Below are positions 44,005 through 55,029 of a DNA stretch of 64,000 bases, piece by piece. The notes under the pieces are model-generated. The model had not been told where the DNA came from. It saw nothing but the letters and a program-made list of their open reading frames with translations, and did no database searches. Every line of letters begins with the position of its first letter. Position 1 is the stretch's first letter. The position numbers and the translations under genes are program-made. Source of the stretch: Gymnopus androsaceus JB14 (lineage: Eukaryota > Basidiomycota > Agaricomycetes > Agaricales > Omphalotaceae); contig ML769606.1 of the NCBI GenBank assembly GCA_009733575.1, positions 52,954-116,953 on the forward strand, written 5' to 3'.

Positions 44005-46255
44005 TATTATACTATTAGTCGTTGAATCAAAACAAAGCGATACCATAGCCAGATCATGCTCCTGCTCAATCTCTGTACCGACCACGGCATCCTCTGACCG
44101 CTTGATTGCAGGATTCATGTTGTGAGGGTAGCAAACTTCCCCGATTGCACCACTCCAATCCCAGTCTACAAAGACAATCGAATGCCCCAGCCCAACACCT
44201 AAATTTCTGACAAGAATGTTGACAGGGCGGATATCACCATGAACGTGACCTAGAGCATGCAGCTTGTGGACTGCAGCCTGGACGTCGGACAGAAGGAGTG
44301 GCGAGCTGGATCAACATCATGCCCATTGTAAAGCACATCATGCAAGGTTTCGTAACTCTGCGAAAGATCCTCCATGGCAACAATATACCACCCGTGAATC
44401 TGCTCCACGGAAAGGAGTTGGGGAGCCAGACCAACTTCTTGTGCTCTGCGGTGAGTCGCTTCACCGTACCGGCGGGAGAATTTGATAAACAATGGACTGT
44501 TACCATCCTTCAGCGAGCCGCGAAAAACACGTTTATCGTCGACCTGTTCCTTATATTCAAAGGACATTCTCTCGCTGTTTTGCAAGATGTAGTCGCGAAA
44601 AGGATACTCGATCTGGCGCTGAGGGAGATTGTTGGCGGTCTCGTAAAAGTTATGATGTAAACTCCGAAGGGCAGTACGGAGAGCACAGACGAAGCGTTCT
44701 CCTGCATCGAGCGCTCCAGTAATGTTGGTGCCGTGTACATGAAGAGGTATTGTGGTGAGAGTTTCGACATTCAGCACGTCGGTCAAAGCCGCAACAGCAA
44801 CAGCAAAGTGGGATCCTGGAATCAAAGGGTTAGATTAAAGAGCAATAAGCTGAACTGCAACACACCTGCGTGAACAAGAAGGATGGAAGGGGTCTCGAAC
44901 TTGGGATGTTGTGCGTTCAATGTGTTGACATATATGAGCCCACCAATAATGGATAGCCTCCATGTAGGGCTCGGCTTTGCCTGTAGAGAACTCGTTTTTT
45001 ATCTCCTGCACAAAATATAAGAAGTCACCGTAACAACATGGCGTAGTCGTACTGATATCGCCGTCAGTAGTGTAATCGCCGATCGTGTTGAGGTTCAGGT
45101 TCCCACCGCCTGGAATGATATTTTCTTCGCGGAGGATTTCTATTAGTCGGGTCTGACGGTTCTTCTCTATTTCGAAGATCTCCGTTAGGTCCCAGTGTAG
45201 CCTTGAAAAGCAACGAATGTCGGCAGGTGTAGGTACGCAATGGGCCAGATCGTATTGGAATTGAGAAAGCGTTTCGTCGAAAAGTGATGCTGGGACACCT
45301 CTATCCAGGCGTATCGGACGGCCACAGTGGATTTTGCGACCTTCCTTTGCCTGCTCTTTTCGGAAAGTATCGAAATGGCCTTCAGACGACGGCGCTTGGT
45401 ATGTCTTTCTACATAAGTTCATTCGCCTGTCTTGCAGAGATAGAGAAGAAACTGTGTCCTTCTGTTCGCCGTGTTCAGGGTTCTCTGAAATCAATGAGAC
45501 GGGATCGCTACAAAAAGAATCACGGAGCTTACCGTCTTCCGGGCACCATACCACGATATGCAAACAGCCCTCGACAGGTAAATTAGGGAAGATTTTCGAC
45601 AGTTTATCGACTGGTGACAATGATTCCTTTCCATGGAAGTTGGCTTTTTCGAGGTTATTTTCGAGATGTTGGTCGACGGGCTCGGAAACGTTCCAGAGTT
45701 CCAGAGCATCTGCGTCAATATGCGGGAATGCAGCGTGCTTTTTCTCCTTGATTACCTCTTTGAGCGAGCCAACGGACTTTGTCCCGGCGATTTCGACCGG
45801 AAAGATGTGATTGCGTTGGTCGCCGAGCACCAAGCAATTCAGCTCAAGAAGGGATTGCGGATCGGGAGACGCTGAACAAAACATGAGATATCACACAAAA
45901 CAAACAATTTTGAAGACACACCAGCTATGCCAGGAGGTCGTACAATGATATGGAGATGCTCCTCCGGGAGTGTGTTTAGAAATAAGCCACGCAGTTTCTT
46001 CACTGGAAGCAATGGAGCGCGCGCTGGTTGGAGGTCATGGAGATGAGGTTCCGAGAGCTCTTCAACGGGAATGGAGACATTCCAAAGGTCCAGAGTATGC
46101 GCGTCAATATGCTGGAATGCAGTATGGTTTTTCTCCTTGATTTTCTCCTTGAGAGTAGCAACGTTATCTGTCTCCAAAATCTGGACCGTAAAGATGCGAT
46201 TAATGCTGGCATGGCTGTCAAGCACGAGACAGTTGAGCTCGAGTTCGCGCGTCAT
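44005..46255 (-). pseudogene. Crinkler (CRN) protein with two header domains and kinase-like end, copy 2
   Basis: Homologous over its length to 6390-8666 but better preserved. From the ATG at 46255, header 1 spans to about 45930 (ELNCLVLD..., LWNVSIP, HLHIIVRPP). A short GT-AG intron (about 45880-45925) leads to header 2 (ELNCLVLGD, SLKEVIKEKK, LELWNVSEP, CLHIVVW) at about 45870-45550. A second intron is likely near 45490-45535. The central domain (DETLSQFQYDL..., YMEAIHYWWAH) runs to about 44920, and HFAVAVAALTDVLNVETL follows an intron ending near 44822. The kinase-like end holds HGDIRPVNIL and DWDWSG (near 44170-44245). An altered frame near 44890-44925 and two extra bases near 44300, relative to copy 1, prevent full translation. 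Copy 1 is open where copy 2 is broken and vice versa. Host target unknown. Confidence 0.75.
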
Positions 46256-46320
46256 CGTGGTGGTAGGAGCTAAAAGCTTCCATATGAATAAGCGCCCCTG
46301 TAATTCGGGCGCTCAACCCA
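46256..46320 (-). promoter_or_regulatory. Conserved CRN upstream leader
   Basis: Upstream of the copy-2 start. The minus strand contains AGCGCCC-N9-GGGCGCT (stem-loop) and AAGCTTTTAGCTC. It is also found before copy 1 (6327-6389) and detached at 5638-5698. Conservation suggests promoter or 5' UTR function, or the edge of the duplicated unit. Confidence 0.5.
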
Positions 46321-46322
46321 GC

Positions 46323-46352
46323 ACCGAGAGCCTTGGTACGCCCAATTTCCTA
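46323..46352 (-). repeat. Dispersed 40-nt motif, copy 3 (partial)
   Basis: Shares TAGGAAATTGGG and the ACCAAGGCTCTCGGT core with the other three copies. It abuts the CRN upstream leader. Confidence 0.7.
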
Positions 46353-46434
46353 AGGGTTGGGTTTATTCCGGGCCGGCTCGAGCAGGACTGTACACCTATC
46401 ATATTGCGTGGGAAATCATCCTCTTCTGCATCGT

Positions 46435-46964
46435 TCATGTCTCTCATCCAACGCGATCTAAACAAAAATAAGTCCTGTCCGGACCTTACCAAAAAACAAC
46501 GTTGGACCTTCAGTCGTAAAAAAAGACTTGCCCCTCCTGTTATCATTACGGATCCTGCAGAGCAGTGAGTGGCAAGCCCGTTTCCGGCCTCTCGAAACTC
46601 ACAAAGATATCTTAGTTGCAAGAAGCCAGAGAACCTAGACCAGTTCCTTGACCTCTTTACGGTCCCGCCAAGCCGTCTCCATCCCACGCCCACAAATTGC
46701 CTCCCTCCCATCCCCCCGCTCCCTCTCATTCCTCCGCCCAGCGCTCCCCCTTCAGAAACCCTTTTGCCGCCGCTACCCTCCCCCACCCCTACCTCACCAT
46801 GCACGGTGACGGGTTATCCACTGGAGCTACAACAACTCCAGGAGGAGGTTATACGATTAAAAAGGATAATCGCCTATTTGTATCAAACCCAAAAAGAAGA
46901 ACGGGAGGCTAGAGAGGAGGAATTAAAACTGTGGATGGATGGGATGCATGGGCGTCCGTATTAG
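46435..46964 (+). CDS. Hypothetical Pro-rich coiled-coil protein, probably partial
   Basis: Two exons are inferred. 46435-46567 starts MSLIQRDLNKNKSC and is Lys-rich. A GT-AG intron (about 46568-46614) joins it to CKKPENLDQFLDLFTVPP, a Pro-rich linker (PPIPPLPLIPPPS), and a C-terminal heptad-like helix (LQQLQEEVIRLKRIIAYLYQ) followed by a charged stretch, with stop at 46962-46964. No known domain. A short basic N-terminus plus coiled coil could be the tail of a mobile-element or nuclear protein. Confidence 0.4.
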
Positions 46965-47225
46965 CCTCCGGCTTGTGGAATTTTGCATTGTGAGTGCAAA
47001 TTATGATTCATTTGTGCTGAATCTGATGGGTTCAGCCAGGGTGTGACTCGCTTTGCTTTGCTTTGCTTTGAATGCAGATCTAGTACATTGTATTTTTATC
47101 ACTTATCACCAGAAGCCTTGTAAATAGTATTATCATGGTCCAGAGAGGCTTTCATATATATATAGTGGATCATTACCAGTATACCATGGAGATTATCTAC
47201 TCGCTCAGCTTGATTCGACCTTTGA

Positions 47226-48224
47226 ACAGTGATACACGCTTCAATTCTTTTTGCTTCTTTTGCCACTGCAGCGTTGGTGACGCTTGTTATTGCTCATGGA
47301 GCGGTATACCGTGAGTTGTCCTGGTCATTGCTTTGAGTAAAGATGCTGACCTTGAACGTAGGAATCAAGGTTGCCGGCCAGACTTTCGCTGCGCCTCTCA
47401 TTAGTGCCGCTAGTTCCAACAGTGGACCAATGTCTGTTCCTTCCTCCAACGGTCCAATTACCGATGGCACTTCGGACGATATGTTCTGTAATTCCGGTGG
47501 CGCGACTCCAGCTACAACTGCCTCCATTGATCTCTCGAAACATTTCCTTCTACTGGAACAGCGGTTACAGCGCGGGAACTAACTGGATTCACAACACAGG
47601 TCCAATGTTCCTCTACATGGCCAAGTGTACCAGTGACTGTAGTTCCCAGACTGCCTCGAATACCGAGTTTATGAAAATCGAGCAGCGGGGATTTGACGGT
47701 AGTATTTGGGCTCATGCCGTTCTCGACACAGGTGCACCCGCTACCTTCACTATTCCTTCAGATATCGCTTCCGGAAACTACATTCTCCGTCATGAAATTA
47801 TGAATCTCGCTAGTGTCGATGAGAACTATCCGTCCTGCTCCTGGTTAACCATAACTGGTGGAAGTAACTCTTATTCGAGTGCACAGACCGTTACATTCGC
47901 CGGTGGTTACAGTACCAGTGATCCTGACTTGTCCGCCACGGGAAGTGCCATTTATTCCGTCAAGACCAACGTCGAAGTAAGTTCTGTGATACTCTTGCAT
48001 TGCATTGCGTTTAACAAAACTTATTTTCTCAGTATACCTTCCCCGGTCCCGCCCCCGTCATTGCCTCCGATGGGTCTTCCTCTGGATCATCTCCTGCTTC
48101 TGCCTCTGGATCTGCTTCCTCTGTTGCGTCTTCCCCGCTTCAGATTCTGGGTGCTACGGCGTCGGAAGACAAGTTGCAGGAGGGGTCTCGGAGGCTATCG
48201 AGACGCTGCATCGGGCTGGAATGA
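47226..48224 (+). CDS. AA9 lytic polysaccharide monooxygenase (GH61), start codon lost
   Basis: AA9 enzymes are secreted copper enzymes that oxidatively cleave cellulose. A signal peptide-like stretch (HASILFASFATAALVTLVIA) precedes HGAVY, whose His would be the first copper ligand after cleavage. The expected ATG before it reads ATA, so the start seems lost. An intron (about 47311-47361) joins to IKVAGQTFAAP. Family landmarks: NGPITDGTSDDMFCN, GTNWIHNTGPM, SGNYILRHEI (second His ligand), PSCSWLTI and YTFPGPAP after a second intron (about 47978-48032). A Ser/Ala-rich tail ends at TGA 48222-48224. A frame break lies near 47530 before FYWNSGYSAG. A decayed paralogue lies at 56590-57130. Confidence 0.75.
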
Positions 48225-48229
48225 AGTTG

Positions 48230-49730
48230 TGGATTTTGACTGGTAAACGTTGTGCTGTCTTTTGTGTCAAGTACTCTACTGATACTTTCAATTCAGGTGA
48301 CAAGTTGCAAACAGCCATCGAGATTGGATACAGCTGTAATCTGCTCAAGCACGTCTTTAACTGCGTAGCTTTGCTATGCAGGCCGACGATCCTTTTTCTT
48401 CATATGTTATAACTCATTATACGCTGTATAAATTATCTGATTATGATAATGGTAATTTTTCGAGACTTATGTATCAGTCTTATTTGAGTAAGCTGTGACC
48501 TTCGCATGAGCGCTCACCGCTTATATCTTGGTTGCCAACCACCACCATCGTTTCTAGGCCCTTTGTTTCTGTTCTTTCACCCTTTCCTCCCACAGCGAAT
48601 TTTATTGAGTGCAAATGCCGCTAGCAGGAGCTGGAGTCTTTAGCGGGTTAGGATAGTTTAATTCTTTGGATTTATCGGTGCGTTCTAAAACGTTCCAACT
48701 GATTTCTTATATTCACATTTCTTTAATTGAAGCGTCCAACGACATTATCTGGCTATCATTTTCAATTTGACAACTTCATCCACCTCTTGACTGCATCTTG
48801 CTGCTATCATCTTCGTTCCGGCTTTCTGGCCAATCTCCATCTTGCGCTGCCTTCTCCTTATCCTAGCCCAGCAGCAACGCCATCGTTCATATCAAGAGGA
48901 CCTCTAGCTTTTGTTTATTGACCCAAATTCGGGCTACTTTCCAATGCCGCTCATTCATCTGACCTGCTAGCGATGGTCCCCTATTGCATCAACACCTGCT
49001 CCTAGGTAGCGTTTATGAGTCGTAACCATTGCCACTTCTATTTGACGCCTCTTTTCTCCGTTCCCAACCTACCTTCAATGCCGTGAAGCAGCGTCGGCGA
49101 ATTCCTTGGCCACCACTTCGTGGCGCTTCTCCTCATCCACAGCGCCATTTTCCCTTCCTTCTTTTTTGGCCCGCTGTCGGGCTCTATCATCCTTCACATG
49201 CCCTATTAAACTCTCGCCGCTCCCGTGCAATCGCTCAGTTTACAAATTGGTAAAAATACGCTTCGTGAGTAAGTCATTTTATTGCAGGAGTTGAGCTCAA
49301 GTTCTCCCTAATCCACCGTTCCTTCCATCTTTCCTCACTACAGACTCACCTTCAACACACCTCTGCTTCGAGACTGTTGTTTTTGGACCGACAGTGTATG
49401 TAAGATGGAAGATGAGGTTGGGTGAACGCGGGCAGGCAATGTCAATGGGGAGTATAGTAGGATGTATATCCCAATAAGAAATCCTTTCATTAAACAGGTG
49501 TGAATTGTTAACGTGAAGCTAAGCAGGCAATCTCGAGCATGAGGTCATATCGCACAAATGTGAGAATGCATCGATAAAGATTTACAATACAAAAAGGGAG
49601 AATGATCAGAAATAAATTCTTTGTCCTTGCTTTATCCACATGTGGGCTGGGAAAGATGGTTAGATCAAGTCGTGTAGTTATTTAAGCGTATACCTTCTTT
49701 ATCCGAACTTGACTGCCAACTTAACACTCT
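48230..49730. other. No recognised gene
   Basis: Pyrimidine-rich stretches and short ORFs only. Confidence 0.4.
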
Positions 49731-49733
49731 CCA

Positions 49734-51577
49734 ATGACTTCTACAAATATAGCGAGCTTGCTCGCTGAGCTTCCGAAAGACCATAGACGCGAGGGAACAC
49801 CTCCAGTTGACAACATCGACAATAATGCACAACCATGTAGCGAGGTTGAGAGCACTCCTAATAGTCAGCATAACGCCAGTTACTCCTCTGCTATCACCTA
49901 CAGTATAAAACCGAAGACAAAGGTGGAGGATGCTAACTTGTATCTTAGAGGCGATCTCGAGAGCACCAAAACCCTCTCAGCAAGGGAGTGGGCCTTGACC
50001 ATCTTCGGAGAGGACCAATCAATGGATGTTAGCACCATCTCGGTGGAAATCGAGGACGAGTTGAACCGATATCTGGACCAAACCAATCGCCGGTGCAAGG
50101 AGCCAGAGTTGTATCCTTCTCTCGTCGCTCTGCTCAACAAAATTGGTTCCGACGGCAGCGATAAGGTCTTTTACACGCAGGATCCAGTCCCGGTGCGAGG
50201 GTCGTTTGTATCACAGAAACCCGACATTGGCATGCTATTCAAAGCCCTTGCCGTTAGCGAGGATAACATGCTTAATATCCTATCAGCAAAGAAGGGACGC
50301 GTCTTCTATGCACTGTTGTTGGCCATTGTTGAAGCCAAGCATAGAAAGGGTGAACTGTTAGGAGCAAAATACAAACATCAGTCAAGTCTTTCCTTGTGTT
50401 CAAGTAACGTATCAAGTGATGTAGCCAATCCTATTCAAGCACCCAAGGAAACAAAACAGACTATGAGCAAAAGACGAAGGCGTAACGAGGACGAGAACGA
50501 GGATCAACTTGGTAGGTGATCTATGTTGACTAGGTATTACCCTTTCAATACTCACTTTATCGTGTAGTCGATGAGGACTCAAATGTCAAAGGTGGTCCAT
50601 CCAAGAGAACTAGACGGTCCAAAAACCTCCAATCACTAGATGACGATAGTGAGTGCATTCTCCCTAAATCTTATTTGTTACTCAGTATCCTATTTATCTA
50701 TGCAGTCAAGATGCGCTCACAGGATGACGATGATTTGTCACCGTCAGGCAAGGGGAAAAGGCCCTCTCGGAGTCTCGGTAGGAAATTCATCGTCTATATG
50801 GGTCGGCAAAACTAATACTCACCTCACTCTGATTGAAGGTAATACACGCGCTGCGAAACGGAAGGCTGCACTCGACTCCATTGGTGAACACGATGATGAA
50901 CCGATCGTTGAGTCGTATGACTCCTCCGAGCCAGAATTGATGCCTGAATCGTATCATTCCTCTGAGCCCCATTCTCTTGCTGAAGCATCCTCTATCCATT
51001 CGACAAAACCTCCCTCTTCCGATTCGAACGGATCTAACAATGACTTGAACTGGAAGCCGGAATCGTCGGAGTCGTTGGAATCCCCTCCAGCTTCCCGTCG
51101 TTCCATTTCTTCTGTAAAACAATTTCAGCTGGATAATGAAGAGATCCGTTCGCCTCAGGCACTCACTCCTCAAGCTTTTAGATATCAAGTCGCAGGGTAT
51201 GCTCGGGACATTCTCTCGTATGGCATAATTAGATCTCACGTCATCACGTTGATGATTGACGACGCGAAAGTGATCTTTGTTTATTACGACCACAGTCTCA
51301 TCGTTGAATCCGAGGTGAGTTCGTTCTTGTCTCTAAAACTTCCCAATGTTAACTATCAGAGCAGGTGCTCGATCTTCAAGACCCAGAGCAGAAGCTGTTC
51401 TTTGTCAAGATGATCAAACAAATGCATGCCCTTTCACCAGAGGCCCTCGGAATTATTCCCAATCTGCAGGCGCCGTTCATGTACGACCCCAAACAGCTCA
51501 AACGTCCAGGACTATATCTCGACCCCGCTGCTAAAGAGGGAACGATTCCGTCCAACAAAGTCCTCGTGGGCAGCTTG
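49734..51577 (+). CDS. FunK1 fungal protein kinase, N-terminal half
   Basis: The ATG at 49734 opens exon 1 (to about 50514), which carries the FunK1 N-terminal signatures KPDIGMLF and AIVEAKHRKGELLG. Short GT-AG introns near 50515-50567, 50650-50703 and 50781-50839 flank exons encoding a basic, acidic and Ser-rich disordered insert (KRTRRSKN, SSEPELMPESYHSSEP). Then come GYARDILSYGIIRSHVI, FVYYDHSLIVES, an intron (51314-51364) and VLDLQDPEQKLFFVKM...LSPEALGIIP, as in the family. The catalytic core is missing. In its place the frame runs into the C-terminal half of a DUF6534 gene. The absent core is what is found at 13704-14967. A fused protein would keep the FunK1 N-domain and gain membrane helices. 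Confidence 0.75.
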
Positions 51578-51586
51578 CTCGATACC
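51570..51586. other. Proposed inversion breakpoint, right
   Basis: FunK1 sequence reading GTGGGCAGCTTG passes into CTCGATACCTCAAAG, which encodes the DTSKSGIKR start of the DUF6534 C-terminal half. TCGATACC is shared with the left breakpoint region at 14969-14976. Confidence 0.6.
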
Positions 51587-52471
51587 TCAAAGTCGGGAAT
51601 TAAAAGGTAAGAAGGACTACTAATGTAAGGTCTTTTCTAAGCTTATTACAATTTAGGACCAACGCGCTCATGAATCGCTTGATGTACTTTTGCCTGGCAA
51701 CTGGTCTTTTGACGACGTACGTATTTACATACCTTTTAATATTTGCTTAGTTGATGACTCTTCTCTGTTCTTTAGGGTTTGTGCGATCTGTTCTTTGGTT
51801 TCGGTAAGTTCTTCTCTGACTCGATAATCTCGCGTTCAATACTTACCCTCTTTGGCGCAGATTTCCGTCTGGCCTAATACTTTCGTGTACATTGGCTTTT
51901 ATGTCGTTCTTGCCCGCTGTAAGTGAATTCTCGCTCACGCTAGCTGTGCGATTTGTCAATGAATTTCAGTGTATGTAAACTCATTCTTGGCTACGTGAGT
52001 CCAAGGGTTCTCGCAAAGCATGCACATTAATTACAATTTTTTTCCAGTCTCAATGCTCGCGAGAAGCTGAGAGCTTTGAACCGTCCTCCCGGCAGCTCGT
52101 TCCTCTCCAATCTGACCTTCACTGACATTCAGTGGGCTAGAAGTGCGAGCTCCAATAATATGATTCTTACTCCGAACATGCCAAGTCATACGGTTAGTTC
52201 TCCTATCTATTGCGAGTGATTCTCAATTACAGTACTTATCGAAAATATGATTTTTTGATTATCAAGCAAGCTGCAAGAAGTCGAAACCAACACCCACAGA
52301 AATGATATTGAAATGGAGAGTTTCCTGGTGAGTTTTCTCGGTACATCCGGGATGTCCTGTTCACTGTGATTTATGTAGCAGTCGAAGAAGTTGTCCTTCA
52401 GGCCTGTGGACAGCGACTGCGTCGTTCATGCACCGGAACCCGCGTTCCTGTCTAGCGACCGTGTCGTGTAA
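51578..52471 (+). CDS. DUF6534 multi-pass membrane protein, C-terminal half
   Basis: Begins DTSKSGIKR, then, after an intron (about 51608-51657), TNALMNRLMYFCLATGL, VCAICSLVS, ISVWPNTFVYIGFYVVLA, YVNSFLATLNAREKLR (the family's C-terminal hallmark, split by an intron near 51994-52047), a Ser/Asn-rich tail with NDIEMESFL, and FRPVDSDCVV ending at TAA 52469-52471. Seven short introns are visible. The N-terminal five helices are missing and match the content of 14968-16317. Confidence 0.75.
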
Positions 52472-53082
52472 TAAACTTCCTTCCTTCCTTTCTGAGCCAA
52501 TCTGCGCCATTTGGTGGCGCCTTGCTTTCTTTCAAATGTCTCGAACAAAATAATAGTATATCATCCATGAACTGCTAGTTGTACATATCGATCTTCGCGT
52601 ATCGCCGGAGCTGAAATCTACCTATATTTTGTGTGTATAGTTTTTTGGAATAATGTTGTGGTTTGTGACGGACGGTTCTCTTCATCTTTTGACGTCTGAC
52701 CGTTGTCTGCTTCAAGCTTCAGGCTCCAGGTCACATCTTGGATGCACTGTCCAGGCATGCCATGACACTGAGCCCAGTGCAGCTCGTCTCGCAGACATAA
52801 TTCCGCTTCTTGAGAGGCCGATTCCGTTCACGAATATTCACAGTTGTCTGAAACTGTGCTCCATATCCGATCCGAATCCTGTGGGCCAGTCGAAGGAGCC
52901 AGGAAATTGGGCATACCAAGGCTCTCGGTATGAAGCTGCTCAAAATAAAACAGCAGAGTGAAAACAGATATGATTATGTGATTCATAACAGTAGGACATT
53001 AGTACACAATAATTATTCTAACTGGTTCTCTCATTATCACAGTATTTATTTACTTTACTTAAACTTGGAGTAAACACTGCTA
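52472..53082. other. Intergenic with dispersed motif copy 4
   Basis: No gene recognised. The motif at 52901-52940 is in plus orientation. Confidence 0.4.
52901..52940 (+). repeat. Dispersed 40-nt motif, copy 4
   Basis: AGGAAATTGGG, CATACC-N9-GGTATG, then AAGCTGCT, with a 3-bp difference from copies 1 and 2. Confidence 0.8.
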
Positions 53083-53178
53083 TCTTACAGGATCGAACTG
53101 GTGACCTCAAGGTTTGGTGATCACGAAGGCCAACGTTACTCCACAGTCAGGGACATAACCACTTCGCCAAAAGGACTT
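53083..53178 (-). tRNA. tRNA-like pseudogene or SINE head
   Basis: On the minus strand, TGGCGAAGTGGTTA fits a polymerase III A box and AGTTCGATCC fits a B box. They lie about 70 nt apart, longer than in ordinary tRNAs. A T-arm-like stem is imperfect and no clean cloverleaf or anticodon could be assigned. This fits a tRNA pseudogene with an insertion, or the head of a tRNA-derived SINE. Confidence 0.4.
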
Positions 53179-53216
53179 TTTACGTGCCTAGGATGCATGC
53201 TATTCTTAAAGGTTAT

Positions 53217-55023
53217 TTATTGGAATTTTATGAACACAAACACCGTTAACTGGGATACTAGAAGGATATGATAAAGAGTGCTGACTTTGTCATCATTCAA
53301 TCCAATATTGATATCGTTTAGAGCATAAAGAGCCGCCAGCCAGAGAAAAAAAAGCATGAAGGACTCTAGATCATCACCAACGGTTCGGGCAGTAGGCTGG
53401 TCGTTAAACAATCGAGCAGCCATGAATTGAACGGTACCCTGAGGAAGACCATCAGCTATCCAATAGTTGCGATTAGCATACTAATACGTACCATACGTTC
53501 ATATGTCCTGATTCCCTCATCCTCCCGATACCTGGAGAGTTCCATCAAAGAGATTTCCTGTAGCTGTTCCATCTTTTGATCGCACAATTATTATGTTTCC
53601 AGGAGAAATATCACGATGCTCGACCTCAGCTTTTGAGAAAGCATCGCGGTGGGCTAAACAATGTGATATATGAGAGATGGAATCAATTGTGGAGAAATAG
53701 AACGGGAGGGACTGACCTTTTGTGGCATCTAATATACATTTAGTAAGTTCCCAGGTGGAACGAAAGTTGGAAATAGGCTCCCCTATGACATCCAGAACGA
53801 TAAGGTAGTGTTTGTGCTCGTGAATTGTACTGCCGGTAGGAATACACCACAGGTACGGCAGAATGTGACCTGCCAGCATCGTCGTTTGAATCAACATTAC
53901 CCCCACAATAATTCCAGGAATGTTCACCACAGAATGTTGGTGGAGCCGGGTGTAGACCTCGCCCTCTGGATGGTAGCCGACAACGCGCCAGACATCTTTA
54001 AGCACGCATTTTTGCAATGTCTCACAATCAACTGCAACAAAGCAGCGCGTACCGCGACCAACGGGATAATGATGATTGCGGGTGAGCGGCTTGGAGACGT
54101 AGAAGAAGCGATTTCCGATGCGGACTTTCCAGATGGGCTGTGAGTGGGCGTTGAGCAAATTCCAGATTTCAAAATGAACCGTGGATCGAGCCTCAAAAGT
54201 CTCATCAATCCACGCACAGCGGGATGAGCATGCAACAGGCGCCAGAAGAATGTCTGGAGATAACGAGAGGATACATAGTCAAATTGTGCAGTAACCTCGA
54301 TGCCACTGTGCGTGTGACAAAGAAGACGACATTTCTTCCGGAGAATGAGGACACCAAAGCCATGAGTACGGAAATGCAACACCTGCATTGCGTTAAGATA
54401 GGTGACGAGCTGTCCGCGCATGTCGCGAGCTACGCCACCGTCCCTTTCGAGAGATGTATCGGTTGGGTTGCTCTTATCCAGTAAAAACCTATCGATTTCC
54501 GCGTCGACCTCAAGCTCAAGAAAAGTGTCCATATCGCATGAGCGACAAAGGTTATTGTTAGAGGGCTTTCCGTCTGAATAGACCGAGATGTCGGGTTTGA
54601 TTCTGTGATCGTTGAAAAATCCAGAGTCGGGGTCCAGCGAGGCAGAAGTATTAACCATAGACCAGCCGGATTTCAGGAAGGGCTTCAGGTCATCTATCTG
54701 CTCAAGTTAGTATGGGGTTCATCAGAAGTAATAACAGCAAAACGCACCAGAGGTTCATACATCGCATTCTCCAGTTTCTGCTCGTATACTTTCGTGAAAG
54801 ATGCGCGGCCGACCTGTGATGCGCGGTCGACCTGTGGCATTCCCGGATACTCTGGTACATATTTTTCCAGGAAAGTTTGTGGGCTAACAGCCACAAATTT
54901 CTCCTTCAGCTCTTTGGCAGCATCCACGAATGCCGTTTCCACAAAATACCCGTTCAGCGACGAGAAAGGCTGCAGTGTCGATAATCGATTATGAGTCGGT
55001 GTATCTGGCACTGAGAGCGGCAA
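53217..55023 (-). CDS. FunK1 fungal protein kinase, degenerate core
   Basis: From 55023, MPLSVPDTP opens an N-terminal exon (to about 54694). A second block (from 54658) carries IKPDISVYSDG, FLELEVDAEIDRF, RGQLVTYLNAMQVLHFRTHGF and LQTFFWRLLHAHPAVRG. The kinase half from about 54160 has GRGTRCFVAVD, HEHKHYLIVLD, VEHRDISPGNIII (catalytic loop, near 53605) and, after a frame interruption, GTVQFMAARL and DDLESFMLFFLWLAAL (near 53400-53330). The stretch between the catalytic loop and GTVQF should hold the metal-binding DWDL (DFG analogue). Here it reads GNLFDGTLQ and then stops or splices, so that motif is not visible. The C-terminus breaks off at 53217, close to the tRNA-like relic. Probably catalytically dead or a pseudogene. 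Confidence 0.65.
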
Positions 55024-55029
55024 AGAAGG

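Noticed and set aside
46313..46804. Gly-rich minus-strand ORF of 163 residues
   Set aside because: It is antisense to the Pro-rich linker of the plus-strand coiled-coil protein.
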